Shown: positions 49,900 through 56,910 of the stretch, one piece after another
How positions within the stretch are numbered: the stretch's first letter is position 1
Layout of the letters: each line of letters opens with the position of its first letter
NCBI GenBank assembly: GCA_036399015.1
Contig: DASWNW010000075.1
Span: 1-64,000, forward strand
Length of the DNA: 64,000 bases
DNA from: QHVT01 sp036399015
GTDB lineage: Bacteria > Acidobacteriota > Thermoanaerobaculia > Gp7-AA8
Direction: 5' to 3'
The notes under the pieces: model-generated
Seen by the model: only the letters and a program-made list of their open reading frames with translations
What the model was told of the DNA's origin: nothing
Database searches by the model: none
Translations under genes and position numbers: made by a program

Positions 49900-50678
49900 C
49901 GTTTCCCCTTCACGGACTCGTTCCTGCGGCGCGCGTACGGCACCAGCATCCGTTCGTACAACGCGTCGGGCACGAGCCGCGTCGCGCGCATGAGCAGCGA
50001 CATCGGCCGCGGGAACTCCACGACGCGCGCGCCCCGCTCGATGCCGTCGGCGATCACCACCGCCGCGTCGTCCGCCTGCATCAGGAACGGCATCCGGAAG
50101 CGGTGCTTCTCCGTCATCGGCGTGGCCACGAAGCCGGGATTGACGATCGTGACGCCGACGCCGTACGGCTTCAGCTCGATCCGCGCCGCCTCGAGGAACG
50201 CCTGCACCGCCGCCTTGCTCGCCGAGTAGGGCCCCGACGTCGGCAGCCCCCGCAGCCCGGCGATCGACGCCACGCCGACGAAACGGCCGCTCCCCCGCTC
50301 CACCATCGACGGCATGACCGCGTCATAGAGATACATGACGCCGAGGACGTTCACCCGGATGATCTGCTCGGCGTCGGCCAGGCTGAACTTCGTCGCATGC
50401 CCCGTGATGCTCACCCCAGCGTTGGCGATGGCGACATCGAACGGCCCGCCGAGCTCTGACTGCGTCCGCCCCACCGCCTCACGCACCGCCGCGCCGTCGA
50501 TGACGTCGCAGACGGCCGACGCGACCCTGACTCCCCGCGCCCGCAGCTCCGCGGCGAGCGTTGCGAGCAGATCGCCGCGACGCGCGAGCAGCGCCAGCTC
50601 GTATCCCCGCTTCGCCAGCTCGTGTGCGAGCGCGTGGCCGATGCCGGAGGAGGCGCCGGTGATGATGGCCCGACTCAC
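49896..50678 (-). CDS. Short-chain dehydrogenase/reductase
   Basis: A 260-residue SDR enzyme. Dinucleotide site: AIITGASSGIGHALAHELAK. Also visible are NAGVSITG, the catalytic Ser region (FVGVASIAGLRG) and YSASKAAVQAFLEAARIEL with Tyr/Lys. The substrate cannot be named; classical SDRs with this pattern reduce acyl or sterol-like ketones. It overlaps DUF4442 by four bases and follows ligD on the same strand, 10 bp away. Confidence 0.92.
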   Translation of the reverse strand: MSRAIITGASSGIGHALAHELAKRGYELALLARRGDLLATLAAELRARGVRVASAVCDVIDGAAVREAVGRTQSELGGPFDVAIANAGVSITGHATKFSLADAEQIIRVNVLGVMYLYDAVMPSMVERGSGRFVGVASIAGLRGLPTSGPYSASKAAVQAFLEAARIELKPYGVGVTIVNPGFVATPMTEKHRFRMPFLMQADDAAVVIADGIERGARVVEFPRPMSLLMRATRLVPDALYERMLVPYARRRNESVKGKR

Positions 50679-50688
50679 GGCGGCGATG

Positions 50689-52560
50689 CTACGACAACTT
50701 CGGCAGCTTCGCCTTTTCCTTGAAGATGTCGGCGAAGAGGTCGCCCACCTTCGCGAGGCGGTTCGGCATCGTGCGGATGTTGTACTTCAGCGGATCGAGC
50801 TTCTTCGTGATTTCGCTCCACTTCAGCGGAGCGGACACCGGCGCGCCGTCCATCGCGCGCGGCGAGTAGGGTGCGACGACGGTCTTGCCGTAGCCGTTCT
50901 GCATGCAGTCGAGATAGAGGCGTCCGCGGCGCTTCGAGAGACTGCGCTCGACCGTCATGCCCGGGACCTTGGCCGAGACGGCCGCGGCGATCGAGCAGGC
51001 AAAGTCCGCCACCTCTTCATGCGTGTAGCCGGGAGCGAGCGGCACGAAGACGTGGATGCCGCGCTTCCCGGAGGTCTTGGGCACGCTCGGCAGCTCCAGC
51101 TCTTCGAGCAGCCGCCGCATCACGCCGGCCGCCTCGATGGCCTGCTCGATTCCCTTCCCCTTCGCGGGATCGAGGTCGAAGAGGATCCAGTCCGGCTGTT
51201 CGAGGCTCTCGCCGCGCGAGGACCACATGTGCGTGGTCAGCACCGACATCTGCGCGAGCCAGCGCAGCGCGTCGCGGCTGTCGACGATGAGATGCCGCGC
51301 CGTGCCGCTCTTCGTGGTGCGCGTCGGCGTGTCGATGACGGTCAGCCAGTCCGGCCCTTCGCGGCCGATGTTCTGATGGAACCAGGAAGGCTTGTCGATG
51401 CCCTGGTTCCAGTGCTCGAGCGCGAGCGGCCGGTCGTGCAGCACCCGCAGCATCGGCTCGGCGACCGCGTCGTAGTAGTCGGCGAGATCGGCCTTGGTGA
51501 TGCCGTCGCGGGGGTAGAGCAGCCGGTCGGGGTTGGAGAGGGTGACGCGCGACGCGCCACCGGCCTTCTGGACCGCCGGACTCTTCGCCCGGCCTTTCCG
51601 TGCAACGGGCTGAGCGCCCGTTGCTCCAGCGGGAGCGACCGGTTTCTCCCTCACCACCTCATTCACCTTCTTGTCCTCCCGCAACCCGAGGAACGACGGA
51701 TGCCGCAGCCGGTGATCGCTCGTCCACTCGGTGAACGACACCTGCGCCACGAGACGGGGCTTGACCCAGTGGGCGATCTTGACGCGCGGCGCGTCCTTGA
51801 CCAGCGGCTTCGACACCTCGTCCTTCGCCAGCTCGTTCCGCAGCTCGACGCGCAGCTTCGACGAGAAGCCGGTCCCCACCTTCCCCGCGTACCGCAGCTC
51901 GCCGCCCTCGTCGAAGACGGCGAGGTGCAGCGACCCGATCTCCCGCTCCGACGCCGTGCTGGGATTCCAGCCGACGATCACCAGCTCCTGCTGGTTCTGC
52001 GCTTTGATCTTCAGCCACTCCTTCGAGCGCCGCGGCTCGTAGACCGACGTATTGCGCTTGGCGATGACCCCTTCCCACCCTTGCTGCGAGGCGTGCTGCA
52101 GCGCCTCCTCCCCCGTCATCTCAAGCGTCTCGGCGATGGAGATGCCGGCGGGCGGCTTCAGCTTCTCGAGGATCTTCCGCCGCTCGAGATAGGTCTTGCG
52201 GCGCAGGTCCTCGCCGTCGAGCCAGAGGATGTCGAAGATGACCATCCTCTCGTTGCCGCCCTGCTGGAGGAGCTGGAAACGGGGCGCGCCCTTCTCGTCG
52301 AGCACCACCACCTCGCCGTCCACGACGATCTCCTTCGTCTTCCACTTGCGGAGCGCGTCATGGATCTTCGGGAAGCGGGATGCGAGATCGAGCTCGTTCC
52401 GGCTCAGCATCGCCGCCTCGCCGCCGGCGATCGCGGCGACGGCGCGGAAGCCGTCGTACTTCAACTCGTACGACCACTCGTCGTCGTGCTTGGGCGGCCC
52501 TTCGGCCAGCACGGCAAGCATCGGGGGGAAGACTTTCCTCAGTAGTTGTCTCGGCGTCAT
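50689..52560 (-). CDS. ligD: LigD: ATP-dependent DNA ligase and polymerase fusion without phosphoesterase domain
   Basis: A 623-residue non-homologous end-joining protein. The ligase domain comes first: motif I in YELKYDGFRA (Lys34), then DGEVVVLDEKGAPRFQLLQQ, EGVIAKRNTSVYEPRRSKEW and GWNPSTASEREIGSLHLAVF. The polymerase domain follows after a linker (about 330-623): LYPRDGITKADLADYYDAVA, LTVIDTPTRTTKSGT, DWILFDLDPAKGKGIEQAIE and PYSPRAMDGAPVSAPLKW. This Lig-Pol order and length match Bacillus LigD (YkoU). The 3'-phosphoesterase domain is absent. No ku gene is in the window. It overlaps the kinase gene upstream by four bases. Confidence 0.92.
   Translation of the reverse strand: MTPRQLLRKVFPPMLAVLAEGPPKHDDEWSYELKYDGFRAVAAIAGGEAAMLSRNELDLASRFPKIHDALRKWKTKEIVVDGEVVVLDEKGAPRFQLLQQGGNERMVIFDILWLDGEDLRRKTYLERRKILEKLKPPAGISIAETLEMTGEEALQHASQQGWEGVIAKRNTSVYEPRRSKEWLKIKAQNQQELVIVGWNPSTASEREIGSLHLAVFDEGGELRYAGKVGTGFSSKLRVELRNELAKDEVSKPLVKDAPRVKIAHWVKPRLVAQVSFTEWTSDHRLRHPSFLGLREDKKVNEVVREKPVAPAGATGAQPVARKGRAKSPAVQKAGGASRVTLSNPDRLLYPRDGITKADLADYYDAVAEPMLRVLHDRPLALEHWNQGIDKPSWFHQNIGREGPDWLTVIDTPTRTTKSGTARHLIVDSRDALRWLAQMSVLTTHMWSSRGESLEQPDWILFDLDPAKGKGIEQAIEAAGVMRRLLEELELPSVPKTSGKRGIHVFVPLAPGYTHEEVADFACSIAAAVSAKVPGMTVERSLSKRRGRLYLDCMQNGYGKTVVAPYSPRAMDGAPVSAPLKWSEITKKLDPLKYNIRTMPNRLAKVGDLFADIFKEKAKLPKLS
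51602..51624. repeat. GC palindrome inside the ligD linker
   Basis: GCAACGGGC-TGAGC-GCCCGTTGC is a perfect 9-bp-arm palindrome in the coding sequence of the linker between ligase and polymerase domains (encoding about GATGAQPVARK on the minus strand). It resembles the GGGC..GCCC class of extragenic palindromes elsewhere in this window, so a repeat may have been taken up in frame. Confidence 0.7.
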
Positions 52561-53003
52561 AACGGCGGGATCACCCGCACCTCGTCGAATCCCTCGGCGA
52601 CGGTCGGCGGGACCATCTTCTTCGCGGTGACGAACAGCGCCACGTCGGGGACGCGCGCCTTCCCCTCCCGCAGGCGGTTGCGCACGACCGAGTCCTTGAC
52701 CGTGGTCTCGAAGTAGAGCGCGACGACGCGGGCGCCGTAGGCGCGGCCGAGGGCGATCAGCGGCGCGCGGTCGGCGGGGGTGGGGTTCGTGTTGTCGACG
52801 ACGACCGACCGCCCCTCCGCGAGCGCGAGGGAGATCTCCCGGAACTGCCGCTCGTCGCGGTTGCGCGCGTTCGTCATCAGATCCTTGCTCACATGCACGT
52901 GCGTTGCCGACAGATGGGCACGGTAGTACGTGGTCTTGCCCGAAGCTTGCAAGCCTGCAAAGACGATCAGCTCAGGGCGGGGTGTGGTGTCGTTCGTCAC
53001 CAT
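52557..53003 (-). CDS. P-loop kinase, polynucleotide-kinase-like (AAA_33)
   Basis: A 148-residue P-loop protein: Walker A in VFAGLQASGKTTYYRAHL (residues 15-31), then HVSKDLMTNARNRDERQFRE, the Walker-B-like VVVDNTNPTPADRAPLIALG, and YFETTVKDSVVRNRLREGKA. This is the pattern of PNK-type kinases that phosphorylate 5'-OH ends. Its start is ATG 53003; an upstream in-frame ATG at 53045 is less likely. The end overlaps ligD by four bases. The pairing suggests end-processing for the ligase; the substrate is inferred, not shown. Confidence 0.8.
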   Translation of the reverse strand: MVTNDTTPRPELIVFAGLQASGKTTYYRAHLSATHVHVSKDLMTNARNRDERQFREISLALAEGRSVVVDNTNPTPADRAPLIALGRAYGARVVALYFETTVKDSVVRNRLREGKARVPDVALFVTAKKMVPPTVAEGFDEVRVIPPL

Positions 53004-53089
53004 AAACGTGTGTTTCGTCACATCGTAACGTCGGCTTCGCGGCATGGCGTGTTAGCATTTACACGTCAGCCCACATCCGAATAAGTCCT

Positions 53090-53875
53090 ATGTTTGAGAC
53101 TGTTGCGCCAGAAACATTCGCCCCGCGCAGCCGCAAGGTCCTGTACGAGACTCTGCCGCTCTCGATCGCGCTGCATGCCCTGATCATCGCGGCCTTCATC
53201 CTCGGCAGCCTCTGGCAGGTGGAGTTCCCTGACCAGTCTCCGCGGATGATGATGCTCTACAGCCTCACCTCGGCGCCCACACCGCCGCCTCCTCCGCCGC
53301 CGCCCGCGGCCCCGAAGAAGGTGGTCACGCAGGTGCAGCAGGTCGCGATCAAGCTGCCCGAGAACGTCGCGCCGAACATCATTCCGGACGAGATCCCCGA
53401 GGTGCTTCCGCAGGCGGCTGAGGTGGCCGACGTAGGCCCCGTGGCCGAGGGCGTCGAGGGCGGGATCGAAGGCGGCGTCGAAGGCGGTGTGGTCGGTGGC
53501 GTGATCGGCGGCACCGAAGGCGGCATCGTCGGCGGCACGGTCGGCTCGGTCGCGGTCGCGGACGTCGCCCCTCCCGATACGGTCATCGTCAAGCGCGATG
53601 CGCCGCTGCCGATGGCTCCCCTGTCGCAGACCTATCCGCGCTATCCCGAGGAAGCGCGCATCCGCGGCTGGGAAGACGTGCTGCTCGTGAAGTACATCAT
53701 CGGCAAGAACGGCCGCGTGCGCGAGGTGATCGTGCTGCAGCGTCCCGAGCGGGCGCTCTTCGAGGAGATCACCGTCAAGGCGATCAAGCACTGGCGCTTC
53801 AAGCCGCACAAGGTCGACGGCGTGCCGCAGGAAGTCATCCACGAGCTGACGGTCTTCTTCAAGCTCAACGCCTGA
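53090..53875 (+). CDS. Energy transducer TonB
   Basis: A 261-residue TonB-type protein: a single inner-membrane helix (SIALHALIIAAFILGSLW), a Pro-rich stretch (APTPPPPPPPP), a Glu/Gly linker (VEGGIEGGVEGG) and the C-terminal TonB domain (PEEARIRGWEDVLLVKYIIG, ERALFEEITVKAIKHWRFKP). It transmits the proton-motive force to outer-membrane transporters; no ExbB/D or receptor gene is next to it. It is followed by two small genes, the first just 2 bp after its stop. Confidence 0.92.
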   Translation: MFETVAPETFAPRSRKVLYETLPLSIALHALIIAAFILGSLWQVEFPDQSPRMMMLYSLTSAPTPPPPPPPPAAPKKVVTQVQQVAIKLPENVAPNIIPDEIPEVLPQAAEVADVGPVAEGVEGGIEGGVEGGVVGGVIGGTEGGIVGGTVGSVAVADVAPPDTVIVKRDAPLPMAPLSQTYPRYPEEARIRGWEDVLLVKYIIGKNGRVREVIVLQRPERALFEEITVKAIKHWRFKPHKVDGVPQEVIHELTVFFKLNA

Positions 53876-53877
53876 CG

Positions 53878-54114
53878 TTGGCCCGCTACATCAAGAAGTT
53901 CAAGCGCGTCGGCTCGATGGGCCCGACCGAGGAGCGCGGCTTCGCGGTCTGGGCGGGCTACGAGCTGGTCGGCGTCGACGCCGATCTCTCCGCGCACGGC
54001 CTCGTCAACGTGGACGATTGGCCGGAGGCTCGCATCGCGGAGCATGGCATCGCCACGTTCCTCCGGGTCGAGCCGGACGACGAGGCGACGTATGAGAAGC
54101 TCGGCTTGAAGTAG
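53878..54114 (+). CDS. Hypothetical protein beginning MARYI
   Basis: A 78-residue acidic protein starting at TTG 53878, two bases after tonB. Visible parts: FKRVGSMGPTEERGFAVWAG, ELVGVDADLSAHGLVNVDDW, EPDDEATYEKLGLK. No signal or membrane segment. It starts MARYIKKFKR, which resembles the MARYIQRIAL start of the gene at 54957 (minus), possibly a distant relation. Family unknown. Confidence 0.45.
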   Translation: MARYIKKFKRVGSMGPTEERGFAVWAGYELVGVDADLSAHGLVNVDDWPEARIAEHGIATFLRVEPDDEATYEKLGLK

Positions 54115-54129
54115 CCGCACCGGAGGGTT

Positions 54130-54384
54130 ATGAACGAAGGTTCGACAGCGCTGATCCCGATCTCCGACCTCAAGGTCATGGCGGCCGAGGTCGCGGAAGA
54201 GCTCCGGTCCGCCGGCACGCCCGTGACCGGACCGCTCCGCGCGCACTTCATCACCGTACGCGCGAACCTCTTCCAGCGCGGCATCTACGACCCGGTGCTG
54301 GTGCGCTTCGACTCGGCGACCGCGCCCCGCGCGACGACGGAAGAGGTGGCGGAGCAGCTTGCCGCGGTCGCGAACGCGCTGTGA
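54130..54384 (+). CDS. Hypothetical small protein
   Basis: An 84-residue protein after GGAGGGTT-ATG 54130, a good ribosome site. It is helical with a basic middle: IPISDLKVMAAEVAEELRSA, GPLRAHFITVRANLFQRGIY, ATTEEVAEQLAAVANAL. No signal or membrane segment. It follows the MARYI protein by 15 bp in the tonB operon. Function unknown. Confidence 0.5.
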   Translation: MNEGSTALIPISDLKVMAAEVAEELRSAGTPVTGPLRAHFITVRANLFQRGIYDPVLVRFDSATAPRATTEEVAEQLAAVANAL

Positions 54385-54500
54385 GCGCGTTTGCGGTTGT
54401 CGGTTGTCAGTTGTCCGTGGGTTATCGCGCGAGTCGTCGTCACCGTCAGCCGTGACCCGCAGACAACCGACAACCGACAACCGACAACAGGTCGCGAACG
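54385..54500. repeat. Heptamer-armed inverted repeat, type B, copy 2
   Basis: GGTTGTC-type units on the left, then GTCCGTGGGTTATCGCGCGA, and on the right GACAACC units after CCGCAGA. The core is the same as in the element at 29375 (GTGGG..TCGCGC..CCGCAGA). It fills the gap between two convergent genes. Confidence 0.88.
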
Positions 54501-54504
54501 CGAC

Positions 54505-54957
54505 CTACGCGAGCCGCCCTACGATACTGAGATAGCACTCCTCCGACCCCACCACCTGCACGCTCCCCGCTTCTTCCCACTCGCGGAAGCGCTGCTGGAC
54601 GCGCGGATGGCCGAGCTGGGCGTCGTCGCCGACGTAGCCGAGGATGAGTGCGCGGGGAACGCTGGACTGGCCCTGCGCGCGGATGCGCTCCATCCCGACC
54701 AGCAGCGCGTCGAGCCGGTATTCGACGTCCTCGTCGAGGAGGTCGGGGGACGCCGCGGGCGACACGATGGCGCCGAGGCCCAGGAAGCTCTCGAACGGCA
54801 TCGGGCGGAACTCCTTCACGCCGCGGGCGCGCAGCTCGTCATCCGAGAGGCCGTCCGCGAGGGTGAGGCCGGGGATCTCGGTGCCGACGCCGTCGACCTC
54901 CCAGCCGATCCAGCGCTCCTTCCCCAGGAGGGCGATCCGTTGGATGTAACGGGCCAT
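54505..54957 (-). CDS. Hypothetical protein beginning MARYIQ
   Basis: A 150-residue soluble acidic protein. The start is ATG 54957 (MARYIQRIALLGKERWIGWE); an in-frame ATG at 54972 adds 5 residues. Segments: TEIPGLTLADGLSDDELRAR, PMPFESFLGLGAIVSPAASP, LDALLVGMERIRAQGQSSVP, REWEEAGSVQVVGSEECYLS. Family unknown. It is divergent from the ligase-like gene at 55003 and converges on the tonB operon. Confidence 0.55.
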   Translation of the reverse strand: MARYIQRIALLGKERWIGWEVDGVGTEIPGLTLADGLSDDELRARGVKEFRPMPFESFLGLGAIVSPAASPDLLDEDVEYRLDALLVGMERIRAQGQSSVPRALILGYVGDDAQLGHPRVQQRFREWEEAGSVQVVGSEECYLSIVGRLA

Positions 54958-55002
54958 GCCTGTTTGTAGCACAAGGTTTGCTCTGGCAGGGAGCGTCTGC
55001 GC

Positions 55003-56394
55003 ATGTCCAACGATCCATTACGTTTCCCGTATCGCAACGAGCTCGATCTCCCGGTCATCGGGCTGGAGGCCGAGTTCAAGGTCTTCATCGACGGCGAGGA
55101 AGTGGTCCCGGAGGAGTACTGGCGCGCTCCCACCGCCTTCATCGACCGGCCGCTCCTGCACCGCACCTCGAAGTCGTCCCAACTGCCGACCGGCGGCGCC
55201 GTCTACTTCGACGGCGGTGTGCTCGAGGTCGTCACGCCGGTCATCGAGATGGCCCCGCAGTGCACCGCCCGCGTGGTGCGCAGCCTCTGGGAGCAGATCG
55301 GTTTCGTGCGCGACCAGCTCGACCGCTGGGAGAAGAAAAACGCGAAGCAGGTGCGGCTCGAGGCGTTCAGTTGCCACTTCAACATCTCGTACGAGCTGCC
55401 GCGCTCGGAGCGGAACCGCAACCGCACCATCCAGAAGCTCGCGCTGCTCCTCGCGCACCTGCTCCCCGTCCCGGTGATCGTCACCGGCGCCAATCGCCGC
55501 TCCTCGGGGCTCGGCGTGCGCCCCCGCCGCGACCGCATCGAGATCACGCTCGACTTCACCCCCGATCCGGGCCTCATGGCCGCCACCACGGCGCTGATCG
55601 TCGGCATCGTGCGGGACGTCATCTCCTGGCCGTCGTACCGCGTGGAGGAGCTGCAGGCGCGCGGCATCCCGCTGGTGGCCGGCGTGAACCCCGGCAAGCA
55701 CGCCACCCGCAACGGCTGGGTGACGCGCGACTTCCACTTCCCCCGCAATCCCTTCCAGACGTTCGCGAACGATCGCGTCTGGACGCTGACCGACGGACGC
55801 ACCGCCTCGCTGCGCGAGCTGGCGCTGGAGATCGCGACCGCGTTCCGCGAGTCGATCCGCCGCTGGTCCGATCCGTTCAGCTACCGCATCCTCTTCGCGG
55901 TGCTCACCGGCGAGACGCCGTCGCTGCTCGACCTCGACGACCGCCCACCCGCCTACGACGACGTCGGACGCCAGGTGCGCTGGGGGACGTCGCTCCCGGA
56001 GCTGCACAACTACGAGGGGGCGATGCGCGACGAGTCCCCCGCCGAGCCGCGGCGCCGCCGCGCCGACGTCGAGGAGAAGCTCGCCCCGCCCTGGCGCGGA
56101 GAGGAAGTCGGACGGCGTTCGCGCGTGACCCTCCCCGCCCGCATCGAGCGCCGCGCGTCGCGCGAGCGCCGCAGCATCCCCGTTTCCCCTCCGTCGACGC
56201 GGCTGGCCCGCTCGGCGTACGAGAAGGTGTTCCGCCAGCTCGCCAGCGGCAAGCGGCTGCAGATCGGCCGCGAGCTGCTCACCCCCGTCGCGGTGCGCGG
56301 CTGGTATCACGCCGTCTTCGAGACGGCGCGCGGCGAGGAGCGCCTGCTCTCGATCGACCAGGTGCTCGAGCACATGGACGCCTGGCGCCAGTAG
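55003..56394 (+). CDS. Putative carboxylate-amine ligase (glutamate-cysteine-ligase/amidoligase-like fold)
   Basis: A 463-residue protein. The N-terminal motif LPVIGLEAEFKVFIDG (ExE metal/ATP signature) and GAVYFDGGVLEVVTPVIE with QVRLEAFSCHFNISYELP resemble the GCS2/amidoligase group. The middle part has VIVTGANRRSSGLGVRPRRD, VAGVNPGKHATRNGWVTRDF and FAVLTGETPSLLDLD. A disordered, Arg-rich segment (about 345-400) lies before a C-terminal helical part (SAYEKVFRQLASGKRLQIGR). The substrate is unknown; the assignment rests on the N-terminal motifs. Confidence 0.5.
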   Translation: MSNDPLRFPYRNELDLPVIGLEAEFKVFIDGEEVVPEEYWRAPTAFIDRPLLHRTSKSSQLPTGGAVYFDGGVLEVVTPVIEMAPQCTARVVRSLWEQIGFVRDQLDRWEKKNAKQVRLEAFSCHFNISYELPRSERNRNRTIQKLALLLAHLLPVPVIVTGANRRSSGLGVRPRRDRIEITLDFTPDPGLMAATTALIVGIVRDVISWPSYRVEELQARGIPLVAGVNPGKHATRNGWVTRDFHFPRNPFQTFANDRVWTLTDGRTASLRELALEIATAFRESIRRWSDPFSYRILFAVLTGETPSLLDLDDRPPAYDDVGRQVRWGTSLPELHNYEGAMRDESPAEPRRRRADVEEKLAPPWRGEEVGRRSRVTLPARIERRASRERRSIPVSPPSTRLARSAYEKVFRQLASGKRLQIGRELLTPVAVRGWYHAVFETARGEERLLSIDQVLEHMDAWRQ

Positions 56395-56413
56395 CTGATT
56401 TTTTTTCGCGCCC

Positions 56414-56440
56414 TGTCGATTTGCGGCTCCCCGATTCGTC
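56414..56440 (+). promoter_or_regulatory. Candidate ECF42-type promoter upstream of the DGPF gene
   Basis: TGTCGA (56414-56419) and CGTC (56437-56440) are separated by 17 bases, the arrangement I remember for ECF42 sigma-factor promoters (TGTCGA at -35 and a CGxC at -10). The start of transcription would fall near 56447, followed by AGGAGA (56455-56460) and the ATG at 56467. The sigma-factor gene itself lies just downstream, so autoregulation of the pair is implied. Confidence 0.5.
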
Positions 56441-56466
56441 TGTACAGTGAAGAAAGGAGAAACACC

Positions 56467-56793
56467 ATGCCGCAATTCGTACTCATGCTCCGCGACACCG
56501 GCTTCCCCGACACCATCAGCCCCGAGGAGATCCAGTCCATCATCGAGCGTTACGGCGCCTGGATGGCAAAAGCGCGCGCCACCGGCCAGAAGCTGTACGA
56601 CGGCGAGGGGCGCGTGATCGTGAAGAAGGACGGCGGTCTCGCCGTCACCGACGGCCCCTACGTCGAGTCGAAGGAAGTCATCGGCGGCTACTTCGTCGTC
56701 GAGGCGGAGGACTACGACGCCGCCGCCCGGATGGTCGACGACTGCCCCCACCTGGAGTTCGGGTCGATCGAGATCCGGCGGATTGAGATGTAG
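56467..56793 (+). CDS. DGPF/YCII-domain protein
   Basis: A 108-residue protein of the YCII-like (DGPF) family: MPQFVLMLRDTGFP, ISPEEIQSIIERYGAWMAK, the signature VTDGPYVESKEVIGGYFVV and DDCPHLEFGSIEIR. DGPF proteins have a dimeric ferredoxin-like fold and are encoded next to ECF42 sigma factors, as here. AAGGAGAAACACC precedes the ATG. Their biochemical function is unclear. Confidence 0.92.
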   Translation: MPQFVLMLRDTGFPDTISPEEIQSIIERYGAWMAKARATGQKLYDGEGRVIVKKDGGLAVTDGPYVESKEVIGGYFVVEAEDYDAAARMVDDCPHLEFGSIEIRRIEM

Positions 56794-56798
56794 GGTTC

Positions 56799-56907
56799 TG
56801 TTGCCGGTTGCCTGTTGCCCGTTGCCGGGGAGGTTCACCCCCGACGACACGTTGCCTGGCAACCGGCAACCGGCAACCGGCAACCAGCCACCAGCAACTA
56901 GCAACAA
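56799..56907. repeat. Heptamer-armed inverted repeat, type C
   Basis: GGTTGCC units (left) and GGCAACC/AGCAACT units (right) surround GGGGAGGTTCACCCCCG, a small inner palindrome. It fills the gap between the DGPF gene and the sigma-factor gene, and the right arm ends 3 bp before the sigma ATG, so no ribosome site is present there. Confidence 0.85.
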
Positions 56908-56910
56908 ACG

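Noticed and set aside
50689..53003. Complete Ku-LigD end-joining locus
   Set aside because: Only LigD and the kinase are present; no Ku-like frame was seen in the neighbourhood.
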